DNA of 12,189 bases from CAZTLI01 sp964614375 (GCA_964614375.1 CAZTLI010000131.1:1-12189); one strand, 5' to 3'; shown: positions 1 to 8,248, counted from the first letter of the stretch. Notes: generated by a model not told the origin, from the letters alone. Numbers and translations: made by a program.

Positions 1-176
1 GGTACAATCTCGATCTTCAGACCCGCAACATTGTGCTGTTGAAGCTCTTGTTTGATTTGCGATTCGTCACCCACCAGCAGCATCGTGTCGCCAGTTTCCC
101 GCGCCGCCATCACCGCGCCCAGCACATCGGGAGTTGGGCGATTATCTGTACCCATAGCATCTATAGCAATTCGCAT
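1..176 (-). CDS. plsX: Phosphate acyltransferase PlsX, N-terminal part (runs off left edge)
   Basis: PlsX makes acyl-phosphate from acyl-ACP and inorganic phosphate, the first step of the PlsX/PlsY route to phosphatidic acid; it is a soluble or membrane-associated enzyme. Only the first 58 codons are present, because the gene continues beyond base 1. The protein begins MRIAIDAMGTDNRPTPDVLG and continues with 'AARETGDTMLLVGDE', which matches the PlsX opening (IAxDAMGGDxxP, then a conserved LVGDE stretch). The second Gly of the usual MGGD is Thr here. The ATG at 174-176 is preceded on the minus strand by AGGGG with about 7 nt spacing, a good ribosome site. It is transcribed divergently from the tRNA-Leu gene. 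In many bacteria plsX sits with fatty-acid synthesis genes, which would lie to the left. The family call is firm despite truncation. Confidence 0.9.
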   Translation of the reverse strand, partial: MRIAIDAMGTDNRPTPDVLGAVMAARETGDTMLLVGDESQIKQELQQHNVAGLKIEIV

Positions 177-263
177 GATATTGCCCCTATTGTGTTCAGA
201 ACTGTACCTGATTGTGCGCGCCATGATACCAGATTTCGATTGACACTGCTGTCAGGCAAAGGA

Positions 264-291
264 TTGACATGGTATCGGATGGGGGTATAAT
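264..291 (+). promoter_or_regulatory. Sigma-70 promoter of tRNA-Leu
   Basis: TTGACA (264-269) and TATAAT (286-291) are both perfect consensus hexamers separated by 16 bp. Transcription should start near 298, only a few bases before the tRNA at 304. This fits a strong stable-RNA promoter with almost no leader. Confidence 0.9.
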
Positions 292-303
292 ACCGTCAAG
301 TTT

Positions 304-385
304 GCCCTGGTGGCGGAACTGGTAGACGCGCACGGTTGAGGGCTGTGTCCTTAACGGGGTGGAGGTTCAAATCCTCTCCAGGGCA
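304..385 (+). tRNA. tRNA-Leu (anticodon GAG)
   Basis: The acceptor stem GCCCTGG/CCAGGGC (304-310 with 378-384) pairs perfectly, with discriminator A at 385. The D-arm region reads GGCGGAACTGGTAGACGC, typical of class II leucine tRNAs. The anticodon stem CACGG/CTGTG (331-335 with 343-347) encloses loop TTGAGGG, giving anticodon GAG at 338-340, which reads CUC/CUU. A 13-nt variable arm (348-360) follows, then T-stem GGAGG/CCTCT around TTCAAAT. The 3' CCA is not encoded and must be added after transcription. It has its own promoter and terminator and is monocistronic. Confidence 0.95.
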
Positions 386-395
386 TTTCTCTAAC

Positions 396-423
396 AAAAA
401 CCCACATCAACAGTGGGTTTTTT
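396..423 (+). terminator. Rho-independent terminator after tRNA-Leu
   Basis: AAAAACCCAC (396-405) pairs with GTGGGTTTTT (413-422) around a 7-nt loop, and the 3' arm merges into a run of six T. It starts about 10 bp after the tRNA and would end its transcript. Confidence 0.85.
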
Positions 424-510
424 GCTTTTGGTTGCGGACATTGCTTGTTAGATGTACACTGCGGTTAGTTTTACCAGATCGAGTTATTTCTGCACAGGAA
501 AGCAAATCAG

Positions 511-1491
511 ATGGGCAGCTCATCAACTGATCAAATTCTTTCACAGGCTTTCGCCCTCATTGAAGATAATAAACAACATGAGGCAAAAACCATTCTTCAA
601 CCCTTGTTGGATGAAGAGAAAGATAATCCAGATGTGTGGTGGGTTTATGCCCATGCAGTTTCTGATGCTGGTGAAGCGCGCGATGCCCTCAACACGGTTT
701 TGCTTCTTGAGCCAAACTATCCCGGTGCGACGGATTTGCTGCAAACATTACGTAATCGTTTGCCAGAAAGCGAACCTGTAGTAAGACCACAGTCGTTGCC
801 CGGCTCATTGCCTGAATCGGATGATATTGACTTCGATAGTCTGGATGGTGACGGCCTGGATGACGCAGACGATTGGGATGATGAGTTTCTTGAAGATGAT
901 GAACCCGGGTCACGCCCCAAACGTCCTCGTTATTTGCGTATTTTAGTCCCGCTTATTGTCATCGTTATCATCGTTGCTTTTGCGGCGATACTTTTGATGA
1001 ATCCAACACCATCCGTAGCACCTGCACCATCAGCAACAGCAAATACGAGTGGACAAGGTGGCCTGCCCACTGATACGCCGTTTACTCCTACCGTTTCTCC
1101 GGCAATTACAGAAGACTCAACAGGTACAGCGCAGACAGCAGGTGTAACGGATTTTGAGATTATAGCAAGTGCATTTACTGCTTTTGAAGTTCCAGATAAT
1201 GGCGTTGAGATGCTAACAACCGGCCTGGGGGATACGCTCGTTGTCACCATTTGTTATCCTGAAGGCGCAACGAGCAGCGACGTGCTGCTGGACGCAATGC
1301 ACACCCTGGCATCTCAATCCAACAATGTTGGCAGCGATGTGGATGCGATGGCTATCAATATCTATGACTGTGAGCAAGATACAACTCCACGTATTGTCGC
1401 GGTGACTGTCAACGAGGCACAATCCTATCTAAATGGCGAAATTGATGACCGTGCATATCAAGATTTATGGAAACTTCAAGATACACGCTAG
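511..1491 (+). CDS. TPR-like, single-pass membrane protein of unknown function
   Basis: I do not recognise a named family. The 326-aa protein has four visible parts. Residues about 5-85 form amphipathic helices with TPR character (AFALIEDNKQHEAKTIL, then AHAVSDAGEARDAL). Residues 103-131 are a very acidic, probably disordered linker. A basic patch RPKRPRYLR precedes one hydrophobic segment at about 142-163, and the last 160 residues follow. The positive residues on the N side suggest that the TPR part is cytoplasmic and the C-terminal part external. After a Pro/Ser/Thr-rich stalk (164-210) comes a compact domain with two cysteines (C248, C287) that could form a disulfide. The ATG has AGGAAA about 9 nt upstream. 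A weak promoter-like pair (TTGCGG 432-437, TACACT 455-460, 17 bp apart) lies upstream. The gene converges on the histidine kinase gene, with only 21 bp between their ends. An anchoring or scaffold role is a guess. Confidence 0.75.
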   Translation: MGSSSTDQILSQAFALIEDNKQHEAKTILQPLLDEEKDNPDVWWVYAHAVSDAGEARDALNTVLLLEPNYPGATDLLQTLRNRLPESEPVVRPQSLPGSLPESDDIDFDSLDGDGLDDADDWDDEFLEDDEPGSRPKRPRYLRILVPLIVIVIIVAFAAILLMNPTPSVAPAPSATANTSGQGGLPTDTPFTPTVSPAITEDSTGTAQTAGVTDFEIIASAFTAFEVPDNGVEMLTTGLGDTLVVTICYPEGATSSDVLLDAMHTLASQSNNVGSDVDAMAINIYDCEQDTTPRIVAVTVNEAQSYLNGEIDDRAYQDLWKLQDTR

Positions 1492-1512
1492 CCATTGATA
1501 TGCAAAGTATCT

Positions 1513-3150
1513 CTAAGACGGTGCTGTATGCGCTGTTTGTACAATGGGCAGCTTAATAGTGAAAAGCGTGCCCTTGCCAACTTCACTCGTGACATCAATC
1601 GTGCCCTTATGATTTTGGATGATACCGTAACTTACGAACAGGCCCAGACCCGTGCCATCTTCCTTTGTTGAAAAGAGGGGTTCAAAGATTTTGTCGATGA
1701 CATCCTGTTTTATACCAATACCCGTATCTTTACATTTAATAATAACCGCATCTTCAGCGGTATAGGCCTCGATGGATAATGTCCCACCCTGCGGCATTGC
1801 AGCTTTCGCATTGAGCACTAAATTCATAAACACCTGTTCGAGTTGATCTTTGCTGCCTTCAATATGGGGTAGGGTAGGTATATTGAGTTCCGTTATCACA
1901 TGTTCTTTTTCAAAAAACTTGCGATTTAAATTGATGATATTGTCAATAACCTGATTTAAATTCACGGCTTCAAGTTCCATGAGATCATCAACTGGTTTCC
2001 GCGTAAACTCCAGCAATCGGTTTACAATCCGGCTGATTCGTTCGACACTATCTAATGTTTCGCGAATATCCTTTTCATCAATTTTGTCCCCCTCCTGAAT
2101 ATCTTCCAGCATGTGTTCCAGGTTTATGCGTATCGGGAAAAGTGGATTGTTGATTTCATGCGCTACACTTGCTGCTAAGCGTCCAGCAGATGCCAACTTT
2201 TCGGAGTGAATGAGCAGTTGCTGTGCTGAACGTAGTTCTTCTGTACGCTTATCAACGGTCTCTTTAAGGTGCTCTGCATAATTCGCTTGAATCTTGTACA
2301 GATCAGCATTATGAACGGCAAGTGTTGCTTGACGACCAATTCCACGAAATAATCTCAGATGATTTTTGTCATAAGGTTGTTCGCCGGCAATCATGAGGCA
2401 GCCAATTATCGTATTCCAGTGTTTGAGCGGGACAGCCATACCGCACGAATAATTAGCCAGTAACCCGGTTTGCGTGCTATCGGGCCAGAGGATGGCATCC
2501 GTTTCGCTTATCAATGTTTGCACAATCCGGTTGTGTTCCACATTTTCCACCCGGTTGCCAACTTTATCTTTGACGTTGTACGTGGCAATCTGACCATCCT
2601 CATGAACTTGATAGATTCCGGCAATTTCTCCGGGTAATAAGTCAAGGGCAAGGTATATAAGCAGATCGAGCAGGGCATCCATTTCGAGATGTTGATTCAA
2701 TTCCTCACTAACCCGCAAAAGTGCCTCAAGCTCTTGTGTGCGCCGATGAAGTGTTTCTTCTAACCGCCGCGCTTTCATTTTTGCTTCTGCACGCGCCAAT
2801 AATTCACGCGGGTGAAATGGTTTTGCTAAGTAATCATCTGCACCTAGATTCAAGCCTTTCGCGATATCTGAAGGCTCACCCATTGCCGTAATTAAGATCG
2901 TAGGGATATTGGCAGTAGTTACATTTTCACGCAGGGTACTCAGTACCTCAAAACCATTTAGTTGTGGCATCATGATGTCAAGCAAGATTAAGTCTGGCAG
3001 TAACTCGCGGGCAACCTCTAGGGCATCTTTGCCGTTATAAACGACTTTCACATCGTAGCCCTCATGCTTGAAAATACGCTCAAGAATAATCGTTGCCGGC
3101 ACTTGATCGTCGGCTACTAGAACAAGCGGGGGATCATGTTTGGTGTACAT
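1513..3150 (-). CDS. Hybrid response regulator / GAF / sensor histidine kinase, soluble
   Basis: This is a 545-aa phosphorelay protein. An N-terminal receiver domain (about 8-125) carries acidic residues D14/D15, phospho-acceptor D58 in LILLDIMMP, T88 and K110. A GAF-like domain spans about 150-285. A coiled coil (about 290-320) leads into HisKA with phospho-His H331 in SVAHEINNP. The HATPase domain has its N box at N443-N447, G1 motif DTGIGI (475-480), F box at F489 and G2 motif GTGLGL (499-504). All catalytic residues needed for autophosphorylation appear present. There is no signal peptide or membrane segment, so it should act in the cytosol on an internal or diffusible signal through GAF, or be driven by phosphorylation of its own receiver. 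No separate response regulator is adjacent. The ATG has GGAGA about 7 nt upstream. It is divergent from the protease/smpB unit. Confidence 0.93.
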   Translation of the reverse strand: MYTKHDPPLVLVADDQVPATIILERIFKHEGYDVKVVYNGKDALEVARELLPDLILLDIMMPQLNGFEVLSTLRENVTTANIPTILITAMGEPSDIAKGLNLGADDYLAKPFHPRELLARAEAKMKARRLEETLHRRTQELEALLRVSEELNQHLEMDALLDLLIYLALDLLPGEIAGIYQVHEDGQIATYNVKDKVGNRVENVEHNRIVQTLISETDAILWPDSTQTGLLANYSCGMAVPLKHWNTIIGCLMIAGEQPYDKNHLRLFRGIGRQATLAVHNADLYKIQANYAEHLKETVDKRTEELRSAQQLLIHSEKLASAGRLAASVAHEINNPLFPIRINLEHMLEDIQEGDKIDEKDIRETLDSVERISRIVNRLLEFTRKPVDDLMELEAVNLNQVIDNIINLNRKFFEKEHVITELNIPTLPHIEGSKDQLEQVFMNLVLNAKAAMPQGGTLSIEAYTAEDAVIIKCKDTGIGIKQDVIDKIFEPLFSTKEDGTGLGLFVSYGIIQNHKGTIDVTSEVGKGTLFTIKLPIVQTAHTAPS

Positions 3151-3219
3151 ATACTGTTCTCCACAACCTATAGTGCCATTGTACCGGAGAATCGACCCAA
3201 AGTATGATTTAGGTCGAGC

Positions 3220-3248
3220 TTGGGATAAACCCCGGCTAATGATACAAT
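3220..3248 (+). promoter_or_regulatory. Promoter of the protease-smpB-unknown-STAND unit
   Basis: TTGGGA (3220-3225, 4/6 match) and TACAAT (3243-3248, 5/6 match) are spaced by 17 bp. The expected start near 3255 leaves a leader of about 27 nt before the ATG at 3282. It would almost exclude the TTG at 3258 as a start codon, because no room would be left for a ribosome site. Confidence 0.6.
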
Positions 3249-3281
3249 TTTCTGGTCTTGTTAATTAATGAGCAGGTCTAT

Positions 3282-4520
3282 ATGTCAAAAACGCCATCTC
3301 GCAGATTCCATTATACTCAATCTATTTTACTGGGTGCCTTAGCAGGCATTAGCTTAGCGATTGCCTTCAGCGCCGGATTTCTTATTCGGGACATGCTGGA
3401 TATTGCTATCCTGCCGTCTGCACAGGCTGCTAACCCCACCGGCGATGGACAAATTGGCTACCCATTGTTAGATGAGGTTCAAGTACTCATTGATGATCAC
3501 TACCTGCGTGAACAACCAAGTTATACCGAACGTCAGTACGCGGCAGTGCGTGGGGTGTTAGGTATTCTCGGCGACCGAAATACGTTTTTCATCGAGCCGC
3601 CCGTTGCACAAAGTGAATCTGATGTGTTGGCAGGAACGTATGGCGGTGTCGGTGTATTACTCCAGCGTGCCGAGACGGGGTTATTTGTGCTCTATCCATT
3701 TGCAGATGGCCCGGCAGCAGCGGCGGGCATTGAAGATGGGGACATACTTATTGCGATAAATGGTGTCGCAATTGAGCTTTCTAGCCAACCGGATACGGTT
3801 GACCAGATGCTGCGTGGTGAGGTAATTGACGGCAATGGCGTGGAAATTACGGTAATCACCAATAATGGAGCGGGGCAGGAGCGGACTGTTTTTGTAGAAT
3901 TCGCCGTTATCAACATCCCATCTGTTGTGTGGCGGGTGCTGAATGAAGACTCACGTATCGGCTATGTTCAAATTTTGCGCTTTACCAATCGGACGCCAGA
4001 TGAACTTGTTATCGCGCTGACCGAACTACGTGAGAGCGGAATAGAAGCAGTTGTACTTGACTTGCGTAATAATAGTGGGGGATTACTACAAGAATCCATT
4101 AGCGTCGCCAGTCAATTTTTAGAACCGGGGACAGTCGTAATTTATGAACGCAACAACCGGGCGGAAAACACCTACGTTGCCGAGGGTGGGGGACTCGCAA
4201 CGGATTGGCCTATGGTCGTTCTGGTTAATCACGGGACTGCTAGTGCGTCCGAATTGGTTGCGGGCGCGATAGTTGATCATGAGCGGGGGATTCTGGTGGG
4301 GCAAACGACATTTGGCAAGGGGACGGTACAACAAATTTACAGCCTGTCCGATGGTTCATCGGTACATATTACGTCGGCGGAATGGCTTACCCCAAATCGG
4401 AATGCAATTGACGGTGCTGGCTTGGAACCAACAATCCCTATGATTCCTGATGAAAATGGACGTGATGTTGAACTAGGTGAAGCGATACGTTACTTGCAGG
4501 GAATTATGGACGAGGAATAA
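3282..4520 (+). CDS. ctpA: S41-family C-terminal processing peptidase (Ctp)
   Basis: This is a 412-aa serine protease of the CtpA/Prc type, which cleaves proteins near their C termini outside the cytoplasmic membrane. The N terminus is basic, followed by one hydrophobic segment (about 14-36) and an AQA-like site near residue 48, so it is exported or membrane-anchored. A PDZ-like domain (about 117-210) contains the 'GPAAAAGIEDGDILIAING' stretch. The peptidase core carries catalytic Ser S321 in GTASASE and Lys K346 in FGKGTVQ, with Q350 four residues on. The Ser-to-Lys distance of 25 matches CtpB-type enzymes. An in-frame TTG at 3258 would add eight residues, but the ATG at 3282 fits the promoter and the start of the basic leader better. 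Its stop lies 6 nt before smpB, so the two are very likely co-transcribed. It could degrade SsrA-tagged or other exported substrates; the link with smpB may be only positional. Confidence 0.93.
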   Translation: MSKTPSRRFHYTQSILLGALAGISLAIAFSAGFLIRDMLDIAILPSAQAANPTGDGQIGYPLLDEVQVLIDDHYLREQPSYTERQYAAVRGVLGILGDRNTFFIEPPVAQSESDVLAGTYGGVGVLLQRAETGLFVLYPFADGPAAAAGIEDGDILIAINGVAIELSSQPDTVDQMLRGEVIDGNGVEITVITNNGAGQERTVFVEFAVINIPSVVWRVLNEDSRIGYVQILRFTNRTPDELVIALTELRESGIEAVVLDLRNNSGGLLQESISVASQFLEPGTVVIYERNNRAENTYVAEGGGLATDWPMVVLVNHGTASASELVAGAIVDHERGILVGQTTFGKGTVQQIYSLSDGSSVHITSAEWLTPNRNAIDGAGLEPTIPMIPDENGRDVELGEAIRYLQGIMDEE

Positions 4521-4526
4521 CCCACA

Positions 4527-4994
4527 ATGAAGCGCGAACAAGGACGCAAAATCATCGCTCGAAATCGAAGAGCAAGTCATGAATATCACCTGCAAGAAAG
4601 TTATGATGCCGGATTGGTTCTCATGGGATCAGAAATTAAGTCAATCCGCGCAAATCGTGTCAATTTGAGTGACGGTTATGTGACAGAAAGACATGGTGAG
4701 CTTTGGCTAATGAATGTTCATATTGCTACCTACGAGCAGGCAAGTATGTTTGGACACAGTGACCCATTGCGACCACGTAAATTACTGCTCCATAAACGCG
4801 AAATTGCCCGCCTTATCGACAAGATACGTGAACCGGGTTATACCGCTGTGCCTACCGTGTTATATCTGGAACGGGGATGGGCAAAGATAGAAATTGCCGT
4901 AGCCAAAGGTAAAAAGCTGTACGATAAGCGCGATACAATCGCAAAACGCGAATCAGATCGGCAAATTCGACGTACACTGAAGGGTGAATATTAA
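4527..4994 (+). CDS. smpB: SsrA-binding protein SmpB
   Basis: SmpB binds tmRNA and delivers it to stalled ribosomes for trans-translation. At 155 aa it has the family's usual length. It shows the beta-barrel opening (KIIARNRRASHEYHL, then GLVLMGSEIKSIR), the middle 'MNVHIATYEQAS' stretch, and the 'AKGKKLYDKRDTIAKR' segment that begins the C-terminal tail placed in the ribosomal mRNA channel. The ribosome site GAGGAA overlaps the end of the upstream protease gene, and the 6-nt gap points to one transcript. No tmRNA (ssrA) gene is visible in this window. Confidence 0.97.
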   Translation: MKREQGRKIIARNRRASHEYHLQESYDAGLVLMGSEIKSIRANRVNLSDGYVTERHGELWLMNVHIATYEQASMFGHSDPLRPRKLLLHKREIARLIDKIREPGYTAVPTVLYLERGWAKIEIAVAKGKKLYDKRDTIAKRESDRQIRRTLKGEY

Positions 4995-4995
4995 A

Positions 4996-5796
4996 ATGAC
5001 GATCGGATGGCCTACTTCAATTCGAGAAATCAATGCTTTAGCGGAGCACGAAAAGCAGGCTATCTATAGCACACTGCTGCCGGACTGGTTGTTTGATGAC
5101 TACCATATCAGCCGCGAAACTTTGACGGCACCCGATGATCCACACCAGGTCATTTCATATCGAGCACCAAAGGGCAGCCGAGCAATGGAGTTAACTGTCC
5201 GGCGGCGGGCGACTGATATTGACCCATTGTTTTATATCAATATGGCGGATACGTTTAACAATCAACTCTTAGTGTTGCTGGTTGTGGTTAATGATCCCGA
5301 ATCGCCACGCTTTCACACCGATATTGACCACCAAGGTAATTCCACTCATTTTGGCACACGTAGTCGGAATATTCCGGCGGAGAAGGCGGCAATGGAGGCT
5401 GGGCTAGCCCCCGGTCAAATTCGACGAGGATTACGTTCATTTAAACAAACTACCCCCATATTTGAGACATTTGTGGATAACCTGGGGCATGATATGTATT
5501 TGATTGAACCATTGGCATATCATAACGCGATTACATTTGAACGCTATGGATTTAACTATATTCATGGTTATAGGGAAATGTGCCGCATTCATGATGAATT
5601 TCAGCCGGGTGGTGAACTGCATAACAAGTTAACGGCAGACAATCCTTTTCGTCAGCCAACTGCCTGGGAAACAGTACGCGGGCGTTCATGGGCAATCCAC
5701 GATGGCATTCTAGGACATCCATTTACTGGATTTCAGATGTATAAGCGAATAGGCGTTGATGCTGGAATAAACACGTTTGTGGACTCAAAGTGGTAA
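4996..5796 (+). CDS. Conserved-looking protein of unknown function, 266 aa
   Basis: I do not recognise this family. The protein appears soluble, with no signal peptide and one internal hydrophobic strand (LLVLLVVVND, 91-100). It has a mixed alpha/beta look and is rich in His, Asp and Tyr. Two stretches resemble an active or binding site: RFHTDIDHQGN at 105-115, and RGRSWAIHDGIL at 228-239 near the C terminus. Other clusters are YGFNYIHGYREM (184-195) and the FQPGGELHNKL stretch (202-212). Several histidines and acidic residues could bind a metal, but this is inference. The ATG at 4996 has AGGGTG about 9 nt upstream. A GTG at 4984, inside the smpB end, is less likely. It starts 1 nt after the smpB stop and overlaps the STAND gene by 7 nt, so it probably shares their transcript and may partner the STAND protein. 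Confidence 0.8.
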   Translation: MTIGWPTSIREINALAEHEKQAIYSTLLPDWLFDDYHISRETLTAPDDPHQVISYRAPKGSRAMELTVRRRATDIDPLFYINMADTFNNQLLVLLVVVNDPESPRFHTDIDHQGNSTHFGTRSRNIPAEKAAMEAGLAPGQIRRGLRSFKQTTPIFETFVDNLGHDMYLIEPLAYHNAITFERYGFNYIHGYREMCRIHDEFQPGGELHNKLTADNPFRQPTAWETVRGRSWAIHDGILGHPFTGFQMYKRIGVDAGINTFVDSKW

Positions 5797-8159
5797 CGAC
5801 CAATCGCCCCTTTATTAGTTGTGAAGTTGTGCAACGTGCTCTGGATAGTTTGCGGTATTCGACAGCACCTCAAGATGGATTATCGGCTCTGCACTATTTA
5901 GCCATTGTTGATGAGCACTTGATTTCTTCAGACTATCCTAAAACGCCTCATGCTCGCGATATGGCTATACAGCACATTCTAACCTCCATTATCCGGGATG
6001 AATACAATACGATACGCCGCAAACAGAATATGCCGTCCGTTTCTAACGCGGACATGACAGTTGAAATGGCGCTTTCATACATTCGCGCCGATGTACAAGA
6101 TCAACACGCCGAGTTGATTGGCTGGAGCTGTCTATTTTTTCATTACGTAGGTGTTGATCTCAATTTTTCAACGGAAAGCTATGGCAAAACTGCTAATTTT
6201 GCAGCTCGCACAGTGCGCCGTTACCGTACTTATGGTGTCGAGCGCTTGACAAAGATTCTGATCGAGCGTGAAAAACACACTCGAAAATTGCTTCGACGCA
6301 AACGGCTGGCGGCACAGCTGCCCGCATATGATGTGCCATTTGTTAACCGACATGACGAGTTTAAATTTGCCGAAGAAACCCTTAAGCGCAAAGGGCCTGC
6401 TCACTTTCACATAACCGGTTTACATGGTATCGGCAAAACACGTTTCGCTCGTGAGATTGTTCGCAGAATTATTCACAAGGGAGAAGTGACTGATCTTATT
6501 TGGGTGGTAGGCCCACTAACAGTGTTTGAGCTTCAACTTGAACTTGAAGATACTTTGTTGCCAGCAAATAGTTTGTTTTCGCTAAAGGATGTGGTTTATT
6601 TTAAACAGATTGTCATCGTCCTGGATGATATGGACGTTTTGTTGCAAACCGAACTTGCACATGTCAATGCCTTACTAGAAAAGTTGCGAAATGCGACAGT
6701 ATTTATCACCAGCCAGGATTGGTATCCAATTCACACCATATCCTTACATTTACCTCTGAAAGCACTGTCGCGAGATGACACAATCTTGCTAATACAACAT
6801 CACTATCAAAACCTGCCGAAGCCACCTGATATTCCGATAGAACATCTTTGGAAGCGGGTAGGCGGGAATCCACTTGCCATCAATCTGGCTACGGTAAGTG
6901 GATTGGATGTCGATATTGTAACTGCTCAGATTTTGCATGAGGTGTACGGAGGAATATTTGATAGTTTATCTGAGACACAAAAAGCGATGTGCCTGATGCT
7001 TTGTCTATTTGAGGTTAGCTGGGTGAGTTTTGATGAGCTTAGCTCAATCTGGGGCGAGAAGGTAGATGTTTTGTCAATCAAATTGCTTTCGAGATGTCAT
7101 TTAATTGAGGGAGATGGTAAACAATTTCATTTATCAACTGCTGCGTTTGAATTTATTAAAGACAGTTACCACACTTTTGCGACGGTGCGATCCGAAATCA
7201 ATACACTCGTTGACGATATTGACAGATGTGTTGACCATACTCCTGAAATCGTCGTGGGTGTATGTGGGCATATTCTGGCGTCGGGGTGGATTCAATTAAG
7301 CAGGTCACGAAAAATCCGCTGGATTGAGCGATTGTCGGAATTAGCTCTTTATCGTATCGGTGACAGGGCAAAGTGGCGTAGCGTTTTGCAGCGTTATTGT
7401 GCGGAAGTATATGCACATACTGGATGGAAGATTCGTTATGCGATGTATCTACGACAAAATCGGGAGTGGGGCGCTGGCATAGATGTGCTTCTTGACGTAA
7501 TCGAAACAGCCGGCTTTGAGGGTGATTTTGAAAGCCAGGCCACCGCATTAATCGAGATGGCTGCCACATATCGCCTTCAAGGATTATATTCACAAGCGAT
7601 GGCGTGTATTGAGCGTGTAATCCCGACTGAAAATACGAACCTGTTTACGCTGGTTCAGATAGAAAAGGCGCAAATTGCCGTGGATTTACGCGATGGAAAG
7701 CGTGCTATTGAAATTCTGGATCAAGTGCCGACAGGATATAAAACAATCGCTATTTATTTGCTTCTGGCAGATGCGCTGATCGTGCAGGAAGATTACACAC
7801 AAGCGCAACAGATCCTGGATAATCTGTTATCACAGTCCGAGGTAGCCGACGATTTGATACGCATGGCAAACATTTATAATGGGTTAGGGCGATGCCACAT
7901 TTCACAAGGCCATATTGATCGAGCAATCCATTATTTCTCGCTTGCCTTGATGTTGTTTGAGGCGGTTGAGGATTATTATCACCTTGCCAGAATTAAATCC
8001 AATCTGGCGGCGTGCCTGATAAAGATTAAACGGTATGAAGAAGCCCGGCAATTATTGATGTACGCAGAAGATATACAACGACAGATGCAAGACCGTATCG
8101 GTTTGGAGACGACCCTTCACAATATACTTTTGGTGCGAACTGCGATTGCTAAAAACTGA
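5790..8159 (+). CDS. STAND-class NTPase (NB-ARC-like) with N-terminal helical domain and C-terminal TPRs
   Basis: This 789-aa protein has the layout of signal-transducing STAND ATPases. Residues 1-180 form a helical domain ending in a basic stretch (RRYRTYGVERLTKIL, then REKHTRKLLRRKRLA). The NTPase follows: Walker A GLHGIGKT (210-217), Walker B IVIVLDD (274-280), a TSQ sensor-like site (307-309) and GGNPLAI (358-364), the GxP-type motif. A winged-helix-like part is at about 385-460. Helical repeats with TPR character fill about 580-775 and are the likely ligand- or partner-sensing tail. There is no membrane segment. Usual NB-ARC proteins have Arg where Q309 stands, and the MHD-like His appears to be Ser at S449. 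Its GTG start overlaps the preceding stop by 7 nt, implying translational coupling. The N-terminal domain is neither a recognised nuclease nor a protease, so regulatory and defence roles both remain open. Confidence 0.87.
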   Translation: MVTTNRPFISCEVVQRALDSLRYSTAPQDGLSALHYLAIVDEHLISSDYPKTPHARDMAIQHILTSIIRDEYNTIRRKQNMPSVSNADMTVEMALSYIRADVQDQHAELIGWSCLFFHYVGVDLNFSTESYGKTANFAARTVRRYRTYGVERLTKILIEREKHTRKLLRRKRLAAQLPAYDVPFVNRHDEFKFAEETLKRKGPAHFHITGLHGIGKTRFAREIVRRIIHKGEVTDLIWVVGPLTVFELQLELEDTLLPANSLFSLKDVVYFKQIVIVLDDMDVLLQTELAHVNALLEKLRNATVFITSQDWYPIHTISLHLPLKALSRDDTILLIQHHYQNLPKPPDIPIEHLWKRVGGNPLAINLATVSGLDVDIVTAQILHEVYGGIFDSLSETQKAMCLMLCLFEVSWVSFDELSSIWGEKVDVLSIKLLSRCHLIEGDGKQFHLSTAAFEFIKDSYHTFATVRSEINTLVDDIDRCVDHTPEIVVGVCGHILASGWIQLSRSRKIRWIERLSELALYRIGDRAKWRSVLQRYCAEVYAHTGWKIRYAMYLRQNREWGAGIDVLLDVIETAGFEGDFESQATALIEMAATYRLQGLYSQAMACIERVIPTENTNLFTLVQIEKAQIAVDLRDGKRAIEILDQVPTGYKTIAIYLLLADALIVQEDYTQAQQILDNLLSQSEVADDLIRMANIYNGLGRCHISQGHIDRAIHYFSLALMLFEAVEDYYHLARIKSNLAACLIKIKRYEEARQLLMYAEDIQRQMQDRIGLETTLHNILLVRTAIAKN

Positions 8160-8179
8160 CGCCAATCTGGGGATGGGCA

Positions 8180-8208
8180 TTGTCGCTCTCTTTCGATGCT
8201 GTTAAAAT
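8180..8208 (+). promoter_or_regulatory. Promoter of trpS
   Basis: TTGTCG (8180-8185, 4/6) and TAAAAT (8203-8208, 5/6) are separated by 17 bp. The transcript should begin near 8215, giving a leader of about 34 nt before the trpS ATG at 8249. The leader is too short for a T-box. Confidence 0.6.
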
Positions 8209-8248
8209 GCCTGCGCTTACTGGCACTCAGCATGAATATGGGAAAACA

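Noticed and set aside
33..290. 85-aa open frame on the plus strand
   Set aside because: It lies over the start of plsX and the tRNA-Leu promoter, has no ribosome site, and its translation has no domain-like pattern.
3258..3281. TTG start adding eight residues to the S41 protease
   Set aside because: It falls only a few bases after the predicted transcription start. The ATG at 3282 begins a normal basic leader.
8180..8248. TTG start adding 23 residues to TrpS
   Set aside because: These bases form the -35 and -10 of a good promoter, and TrpS proteins normally begin close to the SGIQPSG segment.
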